DNA of 63,386 bases from positions 1-63,386 of the forward strand of contig NZ_JAHLQM010000013.1 in assembly GCF_018919165.1 (NCBI RefSeq), written 5' to 3'. Source of the DNA: Amphibacillus sp. MSJ-3 (GTDB lineage: Bacteria; Bacillota; Bacilli; Bacillales; Amphibacillaceae). A model generated the notes under the pieces. That model searched no databases. It saw only the letters and a list, made by a program, of their open reading frames with translations, and was not told the DNA's origin. This document shows positions 9,254 through 19,029 of this stretch, piece by piece. Position numbers and translations under genes: made by a program. Numbering within the stretch: the first letter of the stretch is position 1; the number at the start of each line of letters is the position of its first letter.

Positions 9254-9475
9254 ATGGACTTATCTACTGCATCTGAAGAGAATTTGTCATATATTTTAAA
9301 CGAGATCGGAAGAAAGTTAGATGTCGTAAACATGGCATTGCTTGATCCCGCGGATTATAATATCGACAAATACCAGGATTTAAAGTGGTTATACGAACAT
9401 ATCAAAAATAAAGATTCGTTAAGTATTTCTGAAACACAGGCTTTTATTGAAGAATTAGCCAGTATTCGTAAATAA
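9254..9475 (+). CDS. UPF0435 (DUF1128) family protein, YfkK-like
   Basis: 73 residues from the ATG at 9254, directly behind a strong GAGGAGGGGA Shine-Dalgarno; an upstream TTG start at 9236 would lie before that site. The protein resembles B. subtilis YfkK (NxxYxxxxIxxKLxVVNxALxxP core, then DLKxxYxxIxxKDSxSxSExQAxxxELxxxRK). The function of the family is unknown; it is small, acidic and soluble. It lies alone on the plus strand between smc and rnc, which are adjacent in B. subtilis. A long hairpin follows it. Confidence 0.85.
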   Translation: MDLSTASEENLSYILNEIGRKLDVVNMALLDPADYNIDKYQDLKWLYEHIKNKDSLSISETQAFIEELASIRK

Positions 9476-9482
9476 GATAACC

Positions 9483-9524
9483 GTTGGCTAGCTTTTACGA
9501 TCGATTTCATAAAAACTAGCCAAC
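9483..9524. terminator. Hairpin between yfkK-like gene and rnc
   Basis: GTTGGCTAG at 9483-9491 pairs perfectly with CTAGCCAAC at 9516-9524. It lies between two convergent genes and could stop both, though no long T-run follows on either strand. Confidence 0.55.
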
Positions 9525-9530
9525 GTTCAA

Positions 9531-10220
9531 CTAAATAGAATTCTGTTGTTTATCTAATGCCTCTTTAGCGGCACGTTGCTCGGATTCTTTCTTTGTCCGA
9601 CCATGTCCGATACCAACTATTTCTTTATTTATTTTAACATGAGCAATAAACTCCCGATCATGCGCAGGGCCATTTTCAGCAACAATCTCATAGTTTATCT
9701 CAGCATGTTTGTTTTGTTGAATAAGTTCTTGAAGTTGGCTTTTATAATCTAATGCGTGTGAGAAGGCACCTTCCCTTACTTTTGGATAGATATGTTTACG
9801 GAGAAAGTTGATAACATCTTCAAACCCCTGGTCTAAGTACAGCGCACCAATAAAAGCTTCAAAGACATCTGCTAATAATGCTGGCCGTTTCCTCCCGCCA
9901 GTACGTTCTTCACCTTTACCTAGTAAGACATAACGATCAAAATTTAAACTTAGGGCAAATTTAACTAGAGCTGGTTCACACACAATAGCTGCTCGAAGCT
10001 TGGTCAATTCTCCCTCCGGTTTATTTGGATAAATACGATATAAGTATTGGGAGATTCCCAATTCAAGAACTGCGTCGCCTAGAAATTCTAAACGTTCGTT
10101 ATCATGATGCATTCGATTTCTATGTTCATTCACATATGAGGAGTGGGTAAAAGCTTGAGTAAGTATTTTTTGATTTTTAAATACAATCCCAAGTTCATCT
10201 TGTAAGAGCTTAAAATCCAT
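9531..10220 (-). CDS. rnc: Ribonuclease III
   Basis: 229 residues from the ATG at 10220; the GTG four codons upstream overlaps the AGGAGGTG Shine-Dalgarno. The catalytic signature [12 protein letters not shown] is at 41-52, and a double-stranded RNA-binding domain lies near 155-225 ([23 protein letters not shown] to the end). RNase III cuts double-stranded RNA in rRNA precursors, scRNA and antisense pairs. It is separated from acpP by about 500 bp that hold a terminator and a repeat, so it needs its own promoter. Confidence 0.97.
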   Translation of the reverse strand: MDFKLLQDELGIVFKNQKILTQAFTHSSYVNEHRNRMHHDNERLEFLGDAVLELGISQYLYRIYPNKPEGELTKLRAAIVCEPALVKFALSLNFDRYVLLGKGEERTGGRKRPALLADVFEAFIGALYLDQGFEDVINFLRKHIYPKVREGAFSHALDYKSQLQELIQQNKHAEINYEIVAENGPAHDREFIAHVKINKEIVGIGHGRTKKESEQRAAKEALDKQQNSI

Positions 10221-10251
10221 TACATTTAACACCTCCTTTTTTCTTTAGCGC

Positions 10252-10371
10252 AGATTAACTGACTGTATGACCATTTCAATTATACAATGGAAATCACCGG
10301 CTTATAAATGAGGGGGAACAGTCAGTGAAAGATGGGGAAAACCTACACTGAGTGAAGATTTACTTTATTAT
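10252..10371 (-). repeat. Dispersed repeat family 2, copy A
   Basis: Read on the minus strand it starts TAATAAAGTAAATCTTCACT, contains CTTTCACTGACTGTT and TTGTATAATTGAAATGG, and ends CAGTCAGTTAATCT. The same blocks in the same order occur at 16.6, 31.9, 32.6 and, in part, 55.0 kb. It lies just upstream of rnc, and its TGTATAAT block would make a passable extended -10 for that gene. Confidence 0.75.
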
Positions 10372-10682
10372 ATTAGCCTTTTTTAAGCGAAAATGCAAAA
10401 ATTATCAATTATTTAAACAAAAACAAAAGGGAATCTTTTATATGACTGTTGATCTACTTGCTTTTTATCAACTATTTGATCCAGACAATCAAAATACCCA
10501 TTCATCAACAAATAAATTGGTGAACTTCTAACACGATAAAGAAAAAAAGTGACGAGAGAAAATGCTGTTGATAAACTTAAGATGATACTAGTCATCAGAA
10601 GATTAAGCTAGACGATGCTACCTTAAAATAATTAGCTACAACTTGACAATGTGATATCTTCTAATCTTTCTATGAAAAACAA
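10372..10682. other. acpP-rnc gap, no firm gene
   Basis: An AT-rich stretch. A 60-codon minus-strand frame (10413-10595) with a hydrophobic N-terminus exists, but it has no Shine-Dalgarno and no recognisable family, so it is not called a gene. In B. subtilis acpP and rnc are neighbours; here they have been pushed apart. Confidence 0.5.
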
Positions 10683-10714
10683 GCACTTTCACTAAAGAAA
10701 ATAAGTGAAAGTGC
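10683..10714 (-). terminator. Intrinsic terminator after acpP
   Basis: GCACTTTCACTTA and the complementary TAGTGAAAGTGC form a long stem followed on the minus strand by TTGTTTTTC. It ends the fapR-plsX-fabD-fabG-acpP transcript 20-50 bp past the acpP stop. Confidence 0.85.
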
Positions 10715-10731
10715 ATTTTTCTAATATCTGT

Positions 10732-10965
10732 TTAAGCTTGGCTGTCTATGTATTTAACAGCATCGCCTACTGTTTCAATTTTTTCAGCTTCCTCATCAGC
10801 AATTTCCATATCGAACTCATCTTCTAGTTCCATAACAAGCTCAACAACATCTAATGAGTCTGCTTCCAAATCGTTTTGGAAAGAAGCGTCCATCGTTACT
10901 TTATCTTCTTCAACATCAAGACGATCAACCACGATTTGTTTTACTCTTTCAAATGTATCTGCCAT
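10732..10965 (-). CDS. acpP: Acyl carrier protein
   Basis: 77 residues from the ATG at 10965 ([16 protein letters not shown]), behind AGGAGGTG. The phosphopantetheine attachment serine is Ser37 in [11 protein letters not shown]. The protein is very acidic, as expected. It carries growing acyl chains for FabD/FabG and the other type II fatty-acid synthase enzymes, and donors for PlsX. Last gene of the FapR-controlled operon, 33 bp after fabG. Confidence 0.98.
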   Translation of the reverse strand: MADTFERVKQIVVDRLDVEEDKVTMDASFQNDLEADSLDVVELVMELEDEFDMEIADEEAEKIETVGDAVKYIDSQA

Positions 10966-10998
10966 TTCTTTCACCTCCTTCAAATCCTATGTATAAAC

Positions 10999-11736
10999 TT
11001 ACATAACCATACCACCATTAACACTTAAGGTTTGACCAGTGATATAATTAGCATCATCAGAGGCCAAAAAGGCAACAGCCTTTGCTACATCCTCAACCTG
11101 ACCAAGTCTTTCAAGTGGAATTAACTTAAACATTTCCTCTTTTAGTGACTCGTCTAATTGGTCAGTCATCTCTGTTTCGATAAAACCTGGTGCGACCGCA
11201 TTAACTAAAATATTTCGCGAAGCTAACTCCTTGGCAGCTGTCTTTGTCATGCCAATAACAGCTGATTTAGCCGCTACATAATTTATTTGACCTGGGTTAC
11301 CAGTCAAACCAACTACAGATGAAATATTAATTATTTTTCCTGATCTTTGCTTCATCATCTGTCTAGAGACAGCCTTCATACAAAAGAAAACACCTTTTAA
11401 ATTTGTATCGATCACTTGATCAAATTCTTCTTCCTTCATTCGCATTAACAAATTGTCTTTCGTAATCCCAGCATTATTAACGAGTACATCTAATGATCCC
11501 CACTCTTTGATAACCTTGCTAACCATTTCTTTAACTTCTGTCTCATTAGAAACATCAGCTTTAATTACAATTGCCTGTTGGCCACGTTTCTTAATTTCTT
11601 CAGCTACTTCCTCCGCTTTCGCTTGATTACCTGAATAGTTAATAGCAATCATATAACCCTTATTCGCTAATTCTAATGCGATAGCACGACCAATACCTCT
11701 AGAAGCACCGGTCACTAATGCAACCTTACTCGTCAA
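10999..11736 (-). CDS. fabG: 3-oxoacyl-[acyl-carrier-protein] reductase FabG
   Basis: 245 residues when started at the TTG at 11736, which has AAGGAGG eight bases upstream; a longer frame running into fabD is not supported. A short-chain dehydrogenase: Rossmann TGASRGIG at 9-16, NNAG at 87-90, catalytic Ser near 139-140 and YxxxK (Tyr153, Lys157). It reduces 3-oxoacyl-ACP with NADPH. It follows the fabD stop by one base. Confidence 0.97.
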   Translation of the reverse strand: MTSKVALVTGASRGIGRAIALELANKGYMIAINYSGNQAKAEEVAEEIKKRGQQAIVIKADVSNETEVKEMVSKVIKEWGSLDVLVNNAGITKDNLLMRMKEEEFDQVIDTNLKGVFFCMKAVSRQMMKQRSGKIINISSVVGLTGNPGQINYVAAKSAVIGMTKTAAKELASRNILVNAVAPGFIETEMTDQLDESLKEEMFKLIPLERLGQVEDVAKAVAFLASDDANYITGQTLSVNGGMVM

Positions 11737-11737
11737 T

Positions 11738-12673
11738 TTATTCGCCTCCTTGATACCAATCGATAAAAGTTTGAAGTGATGAATCATCTTGTACTGAAAA
11801 AACAGTTGCTCGGCGGGAGACTTTTTTAACAAGACCAGTTAATACTTTACCACTACCTACTTCTACAAGAGCATCTAAATCATCATTTAATAATTGTTCA
11901 ATAATTTCATGAAATTTAACTGGTGAATAAAGTTGTTTGACCAAGAGCTCCTTTAATTGGGCCGCATTTGTCGTCTTTTCAGCTGTTACATTTGAATAAA
12001 TAGCAGTCGAAGCTTCAGAAAACTCTAGGTTTTCTAAAATTTGTTCGAATCTCTCTGCTGCTGGTTTCATTAATCTCGAATGAAAAGGACCACTAACATT
12101 AAGTGGAATAACACGCTTTGCGCCAGCCTCTTTAAGTGAGTTTATAGCTTGTTCTATCCCCGATTTCTCGCCTGAAATAACTATTTGACCCGGACAATTT
12201 AAATTAGCTATATCAACAAGCTCTGACAATGTACTAAGTTTGGATTCAATCGTTGCTTGATCTAATCCAAGTACTGCGGCCATACCGCCATCACCATCAG
12301 GATAAGCTTCTTCCATCAGTTTGCCACGTTGATGAACAAGAATAAGTGCTTCTTCAAAGGAGAGCACTCCAGCGGCAACTAGTGCACTATATTCACCCAA
12401 ACTGTGACCAGCTAATACTGTCGGACGGATACCCGCGTCTAATAATTCACGATAAATTAGCGTACTGACTAACAACAAAGCAGGTTGAGCATATGACGTT
12501 TTTGTCAATTTCTCCTCAGGACCTTCTAGCATAATTTCAGATAATGAAAAGCCTAGTAAATCATCTGCTTGTTGAAATAATTGCTGGTTGTTGGAATTTG
12601 AATCAATAAAAGATTGTCCCATACCTACCCGTTGAGAACCTTGGCCTGGAAAAATAAATCCTACTTTTTTCAT
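11738..12673 (-). CDS. fabD: Malonyl-CoA:ACP transacylase FabD
   Basis: 311 residues. FabD moves malonyl from CoA to ACP, supplying the extender unit for fatty-acid synthesis. GQGSQ at 10-14 and the nucleophile motif GHSLGEYS with Ser91 are present. It starts one base after plsX ends and stops one base before the fabG start, so translation is tightly coupled. Confidence 0.97.
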   Translation of the reverse strand: MKKVGFIFPGQGSQRVGMGQSFIDSNSNNQQLFQQADDLLGFSLSEIMLEGPEEKLTKTSYAQPALLLVSTLIYRELLDAGIRPTVLAGHSLGEYSALVAAGVLSFEEALILVHQRGKLMEEAYPDGDGGMAAVLGLDQATIESKLSTLSELVDIANLNCPGQIVISGEKSGIEQAINSLKEAGAKRVIPLNVSGPFHSRLMKPAAERFEQILENLEFSEASTAIYSNVTAEKTTNAAQLKELLVKQLYSPVKFHEIIEQLLNDDLDALVEVGSGKVLTGLVKKVSRRATVFSVQDDSSLQTFIDWYQGGE

Positions 12674-12674
12674 G

Positions 12675-13670
12675 CTAGTCCTCCTTGTTCATCTCATGAA
12701 TTGTATTCTCTATAATCTTAGTTACTTCATTTTCAACCATATAACTAGTTTGTTGAATCGCACTAAAAATAGCCCGACCATTAGATGATCCATGCGCTTT
12801 AATGACAGGTGCTGCTAAGCCAAATAACCCGGCACCCCCGTACTCAGCATAATCGAGTTTGTTTTTTAATTGTTTTAAATCTTTTTTTAATATACCCGCT
12901 GCTAATTTCGTTTTTAATGATGACATGAAAGTATCTTTTAAAAGACTAAACATCATTTCGGCTGTTCCTTCAATCGTTTTCAAAGCAACATTCCCACTAA
13001 AACCGTCAGTAACAACTACATCAGCAACCCCTGATAAAATATCTCGTGATTCAACATTTCCGATAAAATGAATTGGAGCAGCTTTTAACAAATCATAAGC
13101 TTGTTTTGCTAGTTCGTTCCCTTTTCCTTCTTCGGTTCCAACATTTAATAAACCAACACGTGGTTTGTTAATTCCTCTTACCTTTTCACTATATATTGAA
13201 CCCATTATTCCATATTGGAGTAACTGTTTCGGTTTAGCATCAACATTCGCTCCAACATCTAAAAAGACAAATCCTTTGCCGTCAAGTGTCGGTAAAGTTG
13301 GGCTTAATGCAGGGCGTTCAATTCCTTTGATACGACCTACCTGGAAGAGACCTGCACTCATTAAGGCACCTGTATTTCCTGCTGACAAACAAGCATCTGC
13401 CCGACCTTCTTTTACTTCATTCGCCATTAAAACAAGTGAGGCATTTCTTTTTTTTCGAACTGCTTTTACAGGCTCATCATCACCAGTAATAACTTCTGTT
13501 GTATGTAGAATAGAAATCCCTTCCTCATTTGTTAGGAATGGCTTAATTTTATCTTGATCTCCTACTAAGGTTATCTCAAGGTTGGCAATTGATTTAATTG
13601 CTAACATCGCCCCTTCTACTACGGATTGAGGAGCATTATCGCCACCCATTGCATCAATAACAATTTTCAT
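12675..13670 (-). CDS. plsX: Phosphate acyltransferase PlsX
   Basis: 331 residues with the family start [14 protein letters not shown]. PlsX turns acyl-ACP into acyl-phosphate, which PlsY uses to acylate glycerol-3-phosphate, the first step of phospholipid synthesis. It abuts fapR with no gap. The fapR-plsX-fabD-fabG-acpP order joins fatty-acid supply to lipid assembly, as in B. subtilis. Confidence 0.97.
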   Translation of the reverse strand: MKIVIDAMGGDNAPQSVVEGAMLAIKSIANLEITLVGDQDKIKPFLTNEEGISILHTTEVITGDDEPVKAVRKKRNASLVLMANEVKEGRADACLSAGNTGALMSAGLFQVGRIKGIERPALSPTLPTLDGKGFVFLDVGANVDAKPKQLLQYGIMGSIYSEKVRGINKPRVGLLNVGTEEGKGNELAKQAYDLLKAAPIHFIGNVESRDILSGVADVVVTDGFSGNVALKTIEGTAEMMFSLLKDTFMSSLKTKLAAGILKKDLKQLKNKLDYAEYGGAGLFGLAAPVIKAHGSSNGRAIFSAIQQTSYMVENEVTKIIENTIHEMNKED

Positions 13671-14249
13671 TCATTCAACTCCTCTGTCATTTTCCTTCGA
13701 ACGATACATCGTAAAGTGTCCTGAAAAAACGAGTTCTTGATCAACAAAACTTTCGACAAACACACGTGATCGTCGATGTTTTTCTAGTGTTTCAACATGT
13801 GCCTTAGCAATAACACGCTCACCTTGTTTCACTTGACGTAAAAACTTAATTTCTGCTTTTTCTGTTAGTGCAAGATCATCATCAATCACTGCAACAGCAA
13901 GTGAATTTGCCTGAGCAAATAAATGATGTCCCCGAGCGATATCATTTCGGGTAAATACATGTTCCTTTCTAATATCTAGAATGGAGATTGCACGGTGGTC
14001 TAATTCAAGATCAATAATTTCACCAATCACATCATCAAGTGGTAATGCTTTTACCGTTTCATTCCATTGATCCTTTGCAACAGACTTAATCCGTTCTCTT
14101 AATTCTGGAATGGCTAACTCCATTCGATCTAGACGAATGGTTTGAATACTAACAGAAAAGGCTTTTGCTAACTCTTCGTCTGTAATAAATGGTGTCTCTT
14201 CTATTTTTAATTTAAGACGTTCTTGTCTGAGTCGTTTAGGTAATCTCAT
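13671..14249 (-). CDS. fapR: FapR, malonyl-CoA-responsive repressor of lipid synthesis
   Basis: 192 residues from the ATG at 14249, preceded by AGGTGGTG. The N-terminal helix-turn-helix ([19 protein letters not shown]) binds DNA, and the C-terminal hot-dog fold from about 100 on binds malonyl-CoA, which releases the repressor. A near-perfect FapR operator sits just downstream of the -10 box of its own promoter (14360-14376), so it represses itself and the plsX-fab-acpP genes. Confidence 0.96.
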   Translation of the reverse strand: MRLPKRLRQERLKLKIEETPFITDEELAKAFSVSIQTIRLDRMELAIPELRERIKSVAKDQWNETVKALPLDDVIGEIIDLELDHRAISILDIRKEHVFTRNDIARGHHLFAQANSLAVAVIDDDLALTEKAEIKFLRQVKQGERVIAKAHVETLEKHRRSRVFVESFVDQELVFSGHFTMYRSKENDRGVE

Positions 14250-14359
14250 CTTTACACCACCTGTATATTGTTCAATGCTTCCTCTCATTCATCAGATATA
14301 GCATTTCATAGTCCTTTAATTTTGACAAGCAAACCACAAATAGCCTTGATTTTTTAATC

Positions 14360-14376
14360 TTATGACTAGGTACTAA
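14360..14376 (-). promoter_or_regulatory. FapR operator
   Basis: On the minus strand it reads TTAGTACCTAGTCATAA, a 17-bp imperfect palindrome very close to the known B. subtilis FapR site, in which the right half is ACTAA. It lies a few bases downstream of the -10 box, where a bound repressor would block initiation. Confidence 0.88.
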
Positions 14377-14380
14377 TAGT

Positions 14381-14409
14381 AATATAGCGGAGAATTTATT
14401 ATTTTGCAA
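14381..14409 (-). promoter_or_regulatory. Sigma-A promoter of the fapR operon
   Basis: -35 TTGCAA (14404-14409), a 17-bp spacer and -10 TATATT (14381-14386) on the minus strand, immediately upstream of the FapR operator and just past the recG stop codon. Confidence 0.82.
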
Positions 14410-14416
14410 CCTTTTT

Positions 14417-16453
14417 TTAATCAAAGCCATCCGTGTATTCGGATAAAAGGTCTTTCATATATTGGTTTAGTTGATTATATTCAGAATCATTTTCCAATAG
14501 ATTATGCAAAATAATATCTACTGCATCTTTTCTGGCTGTTTCTAATGTACGATAATCATGAATAGGGTCTGCCAGCTTAAATTCTGGTAAACCACTCTGC
14601 TTGCTACCAAAAAACTCCCCAGGTCCTCTTAGCTTTAAATCGTGTTCAGCTAATTCGAAGCCGTTTGTTGTTTCAGTCATAACACGCATTCGTTCTTTAC
14701 CTATTTCACCTTTGGGATCGGCAATTAAAATACAATAACTTTGTCTTTCACCCCTACCTACGCGTCCTCTCAGTTGGTGTAATTGGGATAAACCAAAACG
14801 TTCAGCATCATAAACAACCATGATGGTTGCATTTGGAACGTTAACTCCAACTTCAATAACAGTTGTAGAAATTAAAACATTTATTTTATTGTCTGCAAAC
14901 TCTTGCATGACTTGTTCTTTTTCGATATTAGTTAAGCGACCATGCAATAAACCGGTTCGAATCGAGCCAGAAAATGTGTTTGATAAATGTTGGTATAGAT
15001 CAACTGCATTTTGAATATCAATTTTATCTGATTCTTCAATCAATGGAGTGACTATATAAGCTTGTCCACCCTTTTTGATCTCCTTTTCTATAAATGTAAT
15101 AATACGCGGGAACATAGATTCTTTCACCCAAAATGTTTCAATTTCTTTTCTTCCTTGTGGCATTTGATCAATGATCGACATATCCATGTCTCCATAACTC
15201 GTAATCGCCAAGGTTCTAGGGATAGGGGTTGCTGTCATAAATAATATATCTGGATCAATCCCCTTTTCACGTAACACCTTTCGTTGCTTTACTCCGAATC
15301 GATGTTGCTCATCAACAATAACTAAACCTAGATTAAGAAAGTTAACTTCATCTTGAATTAGGGCATGTGTCCCTACAATAATATGAATCTTCCCTTCCCG
15401 GATCGCAGTCAATCGCTCCGATCGTTGTTTACCTTTGATCGAACCCGTTAATAATTCAACATTTACTATACCAGCAAATAAATTTGACAGAGATCGATAA
15501 TGTTGCTCCGCCAATATTTCAGTCGGTACCATGATAGCTCCTTGATAACCCGCTAATACCGAGCTATATAATGCAATAGCTGCTACAATCGTTTTACCTG
15601 ACCCAACATCCCCCTGCAATAAACGATGCATTCGATAGGGCGATTTAAGATCACTCAGAATTTCATTTAAGGCTTTTCCTTGAGCTGCTGTTAATTGAAA
15701 TTGTAATTGTTCGATGAATTGTTCTACTTTCTTTTGATCATAAATCTTTGTATTTCCTAGCGTACGTTCGCGATTATACTTCCGTATAACTTGCATTTTT
15801 AACTGAAAAATTAATAATTCATCATAAATGAGTCTTCGTTTTGCTTGTTTCAAGTGATTTACATCTTTAGGAAAGTGTATTTGTTCAATCGCAAAGTGAC
15901 GATTAAATAACTTATATTCAGTTAAATATTTTTCCGGTAATATTTCAACAATTTCATGACTGTATTTTTCTAATGCTTGTTTAATAATTTTTTTAAATTG
16001 TTTTTGGGTAATTATTTGTCTTAACAAATAAACAGGTTCTATCTCTGCTGTTTGGTCCTTTTCACCTGTACGATAATGACTGATTGTTATTTGCTGTCGA
16101 TGTTGATCCCATTTACCAGTGACAATTACGTTTTGATTGACTTTTAAGTGTGATTTGGCAAAAGCCCGATTAAATATAATTCCTTTGACAACCACTTCTC
16201 CTACTTGCAGTGAAACAGTCAAGCGGGATTTTTTGTATCCATAATATGTAACAACTGGTTCACTCAAGACGATTCCTTCTATAGTTGCTTTTTGTTCATG
16301 AACGAGTTCAGATAATGGCAAGACCTCGAAATTGTCATATCGAGAGGGGAAAGTAGTGATTAAATCCTCAACACTATGTATGTCTAATTCAGCAAGTTTC
16401 TCAGTTAGTGCTGGTCCAACACCTGTTAGGTCACTTACTAATCTCCTTTGCAT
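14417..16453 (-). CDS. recG: ATP-dependent DNA helicase RecG
   Basis: 678 residues. An N-terminal wedge/OB domain (about 1-180), then the SF2 helicase core: Walker A GDVGSGKT at 281-288, DEQH at 381-384, motif III TATPIPRTL, motif VI QLRGRVGRG, and the RecG C-terminal block. RecG reverses stalled forks and migrates Holliday junctions. In B. subtilis sdaAA/sdaAB lie between fakA and recG; here that space holds only a repeat. Confidence 0.97.
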   Translation of the reverse strand: MQRRLVSDLTGVGPALTEKLAELDIHSVEDLITTFPSRYDNFEVLPLSELVHEQKATIEGIVLSEPVVTYYGYKKSRLTVSLQVGEVVVKGIIFNRAFAKSHLKVNQNVIVTGKWDQHRQQITISHYRTGEKDQTAEIEPVYLLRQIITQKQFKKIIKQALEKYSHEIVEILPEKYLTEYKLFNRHFAIEQIHFPKDVNHLKQAKRRLIYDELLIFQLKMQVIRKYNRERTLGNTKIYDQKKVEQFIEQLQFQLTAAQGKALNEILSDLKSPYRMHRLLQGDVGSGKTIVAAIALYSSVLAGYQGAIMVPTEILAEQHYRSLSNLFAGIVNVELLTGSIKGKQRSERLTAIREGKIHIIVGTHALIQDEVNFLNLGLVIVDEQHRFGVKQRKVLREKGIDPDILFMTATPIPRTLAITSYGDMDMSIIDQMPQGRKEIETFWVKESMFPRIITFIEKEIKKGGQAYIVTPLIEESDKIDIQNAVDLYQHLSNTFSGSIRTGLLHGRLTNIEKEQVMQEFADNKINVLISTTVIEVGVNVPNATIMVVYDAERFGLSQLHQLRGRVGRGERQSYCILIADPKGEIGKERMRVMTETTNGFELAEHDLKLRGPGEFFGSKQSGLPEFKLADPIHDYRTLETARKDAVDIILHNLLENDSEYNQLNQYMKDLLSEYTDGFD

Positions 16454-16605
16454 TTACCTTATACCTCCTAAAACACTTTCTAAATGATATCAGTGATCTC
16501 TACACCAATCTTAATTGATCTTATACGTTCGTTTTAAAGATGTGGTAATCACAATGCATTCTAATTTGTTTAGATTAACAACCCATTTCAGCTTGGTTGC
16601 TTCTA
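16454..16605. other. Upstream region of recG
   Basis: About 150 bp of AT-rich sequence with no gene. The serine dehydratase genes seen here in B. subtilis are missing and have left no readable remnant. Confidence 0.4.
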
Positions 16606-16780
16606 CTAATAAAGTGAAGTTTCATTCAATGGGTTTTTCTTCATCCCCCACTGATTTCTACTACCACAAGGGAATGACCTAATGGCCCTTGAACCAATCA
16701 GGCCTTTAGTATCAGTTGATCTCCCACTTACAATCTTTAGTTACCTTAAAAATATTGAAATAGGAGGCTTACTGACAATT
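16606..16780 (+). repeat. Dispersed repeat family 2, copy B
   Basis: Starts ACTAATAAAGTGAAGTTTCATTCA, continues with TTTTTCTTCATCCCCCACTGATT, and after extra bases ends with CCTTTAGTATCAGTTGATCTCCCACTT then AGGAGGCTTACTGACAATT. It matches copies C and D block by block, with an additional 30-40 bp in the middle. Confidence 0.72.
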
Positions 16781-16869
16781 ACATTCGAAAAAAATCAACT
16801 TTATTTTGAATCACTATAATTATACATGGATTTCCGCCATAATCCCATTGATAATAACAGAACAAAATA

Positions 16870-16901
16870 AAAAGTGCTTCGAATCATGTTTCGAAACACT
16901 C
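16870..16901 (-). terminator. Intrinsic terminator of fakA
   Basis: GTGTTTCGAA / TTCGAAGCAC stem, then TTTTTATTTT on the minus strand, about 40 bp past the fakA stop. Confidence 0.87.
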
Positions 16902-16937
16902 TCATAATATATAAAAAATAACATTTGACTTGTCTAT

Positions 16938-18602
16938 TTATTCGACAGAGAAAATATAAGCATAAATTGGTTGATTCCCTTTATGAATTTCTACTTCTAC
17001 CTCTTCAAATTCTTGTTCAATATACTCTGCCAGCTCATTTACTTCTTGATCAGTCACATCTTCACCTTGAAGAATTGTAATAATTTCATCGTCTTGATCA
17101 ATCAGTTCAGACAACAGCTTTTTAGTTGCCATAAACTTATCTGGATCAGTCGCTTTAATTTTCCCATCAAGAAGCCCCATGAAGTTCCCATTTTCTATTG
17201 CTAAGCCATCAATTTGTGTATCTCTAACAGCATAAGTAATTTGACCTGTCTTAACATGCTGACAAGCCTCAGACATATTCGCTTTATTCTCATCCAGGCT
17301 CAAGTCAGGATTATAAGCTAAAAGCGCACTCATTCCTTGAGGGATTGTCTTTGTAGGGATAACGATAACTTCATCATCACTTAGTTCTGCTGCTTGTTCG
17401 GCAGCCATAATAATATTTTTGTTGTTCGGTAAAATAATGACTTTTTCAGCATGCGCCTCTTTGATCGCTTCTGTAATGTCCTGAGTGCTTGGGTTCATCG
17501 TTTGTCCACCAGCCATTACAACTGTTGCTCCCAGACTTGTAAGTAATTCTTCTATTCCAGATCCCACGGCAACGGACACAATACCATATTCTGCTTTCGG
17601 TTTCTTTGAATCAGCAGCTTCTTTTCGACCAACAATTTCACTATGCTGCTCACGCATATTTTCTACTTTTAACTGGACAAAGCTACCAAACCGTTGGGCT
17701 AAGTTCATTGCTTCACCAGGATATTCAACATGGACATGAACACGAACAAAATCATCATCTGAGACAACTAGTAAGGAATCACCTAATGCTCCTAATTCTT
17801 CTCGAAAAGCTTCTTCATCATATGGATTCTTCGCCAATTTATCTTGTTCAAATTTAACCATGAATTCTGTACAATAGCCAAACTCAATATCTTCAGTATT
17901 CATAAAGTCTTGATTTGATTTATGATGTTCTGCACTTACCATATCTTCCATTGAGACTAGATCCAAATTAACTTCTGGTAAAGGTTCACCTTTTAACGAG
18001 GCTAAAAATGCTTCGTAAATAATCACCAAGCCCTGCCCACCACTATCGACAACGCCAACTTCTTTTAAAACAGGTAGTAATTCTGGTGTACGCTCTAATG
18101 ATACTTTAGCTGCTTTTGTTACCTGTTCCATAAATTCAATGAGATCATCCGTTTCCTCAGCAACCTTTTCAGCTTCATTAGCCGTATCTTTAGCAACTGT
18201 TAAAATCGTACCTTCTACAGGTTTAATCACAGCTTTATAAGCTGTTTTCACTCCATTTTGTAGACCTTTCGCCATTGTTACTGTTGTTAATTCATCTAAA
18301 TCAGTCACACCTTTTGCAAAGCCACGAAATAATTGAGACAAAATAACCCCTGAGTTTCCTCTAGCTCCCATAAGCAGCCCTTTTGCAAAAGCATTCGCCA
18401 CTTCTGAAACATTTCCGTTAATAATTTTTTTAACTTCATTTGCTCCAGATGTCATTGATAAATTCATATTCGTTCCCGTATCACCATCTGGTACGGGAAA
18501 CACATTTAATGCATCTATCATATCTGCATTATTAGAAAGGTGACTTGCACCTACCAACACCATCTCGGCAAGTTTTGCACCTTCTATTTTCGTTAATACC
18601 AC
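16938..18602 (-). CDS. fakA: Fatty acid kinase FakA (DAK2 domain, YloV)
   Basis: 554 residues from the GTG at 18602, set eight bases behind GGGAGG; a GTG seven codons further up lies upstream of that site. The N-terminal DhaL-like ATPase domain contains NVFPVPDGDTGTNMN (about 33-47) with the metal-binding aspartates, and the rest is the DAK1-like 2 domain. With a FakB partner it phosphorylates exogenous fatty acids for PlsY. It follows yloU, as in B. subtilis. Confidence 0.94.
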   Translation of the reverse strand: MVLTKIEGAKLAEMVLVGASHLSNNADMIDALNVFPVPDGDTGTNMNLSMTSGANEVKKIINGNVSEVANAFAKGLLMGARGNSGVILSQLFRGFAKGVTDLDELTTVTMAKGLQNGVKTAYKAVIKPVEGTILTVAKDTANEAEKVAEETDDLIEFMEQVTKAAKVSLERTPELLPVLKEVGVVDSGGQGLVIIYEAFLASLKGEPLPEVNLDLVSMEDMVSAEHHKSNQDFMNTEDIEFGYCTEFMVKFEQDKLAKNPYDEEAFREELGALGDSLLVVSDDDFVRVHVHVEYPGEAMNLAQRFGSFVQLKVENMREQHSEIVGRKEAADSKKPKAEYGIVSVAVGSGIEELLTSLGATVVMAGGQTMNPSTQDITEAIKEAHAEKVIILPNNKNIIMAAEQAAELSDDEVIVIPTKTIPQGMSALLAYNPDLSLDENKANMSEACQHVKTGQITYAVRDTQIDGLAIENGNFMGLLDGKIKATDPDKFMATKKLLSELIDQDDEIITILQGEDVTDQEVNELAEYIEQEFEEVEVEIHKGNQPIYAYIFSVE

Positions 18603-18666
18603 AACAACTTCCTCCCTTGTCACTCAAGCAAAATCTAACGATTGATCGATTTTTTTGAAAAATTAT

Positions 18667-19029
18667 TTATTCCGCTTGAACACGTACACCTTGAATATAA
18701 ATATTTACTGCATCAATTGCTAAGCCTAATGTTTTATCTAACGTATATTTAACTTGAGACTGCACATTATTTGCGATTTCAGAAATTTTTGTTCCATAAC
18801 TTACGATGATATACATATCAATAGAGATTTTATCATCTTCTTGACGTACCACAACACCTTTAGAGAAATTTTCTTTTCTTAATATTTCAGCAATGCCGTC
18901 TTTAAGTTGATTCTTAGAAGCCATTCCGATAATGCCATAGCACTCAATAGCAGCACCACCTGCAACAGTAGAAATAACCTCGTTTGTAATCGTTACACGA
19001 CCATCTTTAGTCGTTAACTCAATAGACAT
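18667..19029 (-). CDS. yloU: Asp23/Gls24 family envelope protein YloU
   Basis: 120 residues, an Asp23 domain throughout (TNEVISTVAGGAAIECYGIIGMASK onward). Members are small abundant proteins near the membrane linked to envelope stress; a biochemical role is not settled. A GGAGG-type ribosome site precedes the start. The yloU-fakA pairing is widely conserved in Firmicutes. The 330 bp upstream are shared with divergent rpmB. Confidence 0.92.
   Translation of the reverse strand: MSIELTTKDGRVTITNEVISTVAGGAAIECYGIIGMASKNQLKDGIAEILRKENFSKGVVVRQEDDKISIDMYIIVSYGTKISEIANNVQSQVKYTLDKTLGLAIDAVNIYIQGVRVQAE

Noticed and set aside
10413-10595. 60-codon minus-strand frame with a hydrophobic N-terminus
   Set aside because: No Shine-Dalgarno, no family recognised, AT-rich gap; could be chance.
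13165-13557. 130-codon plus-strand frame
   Set aside because: It is the antisense shadow of plsX; codon use follows the minus-strand gene.
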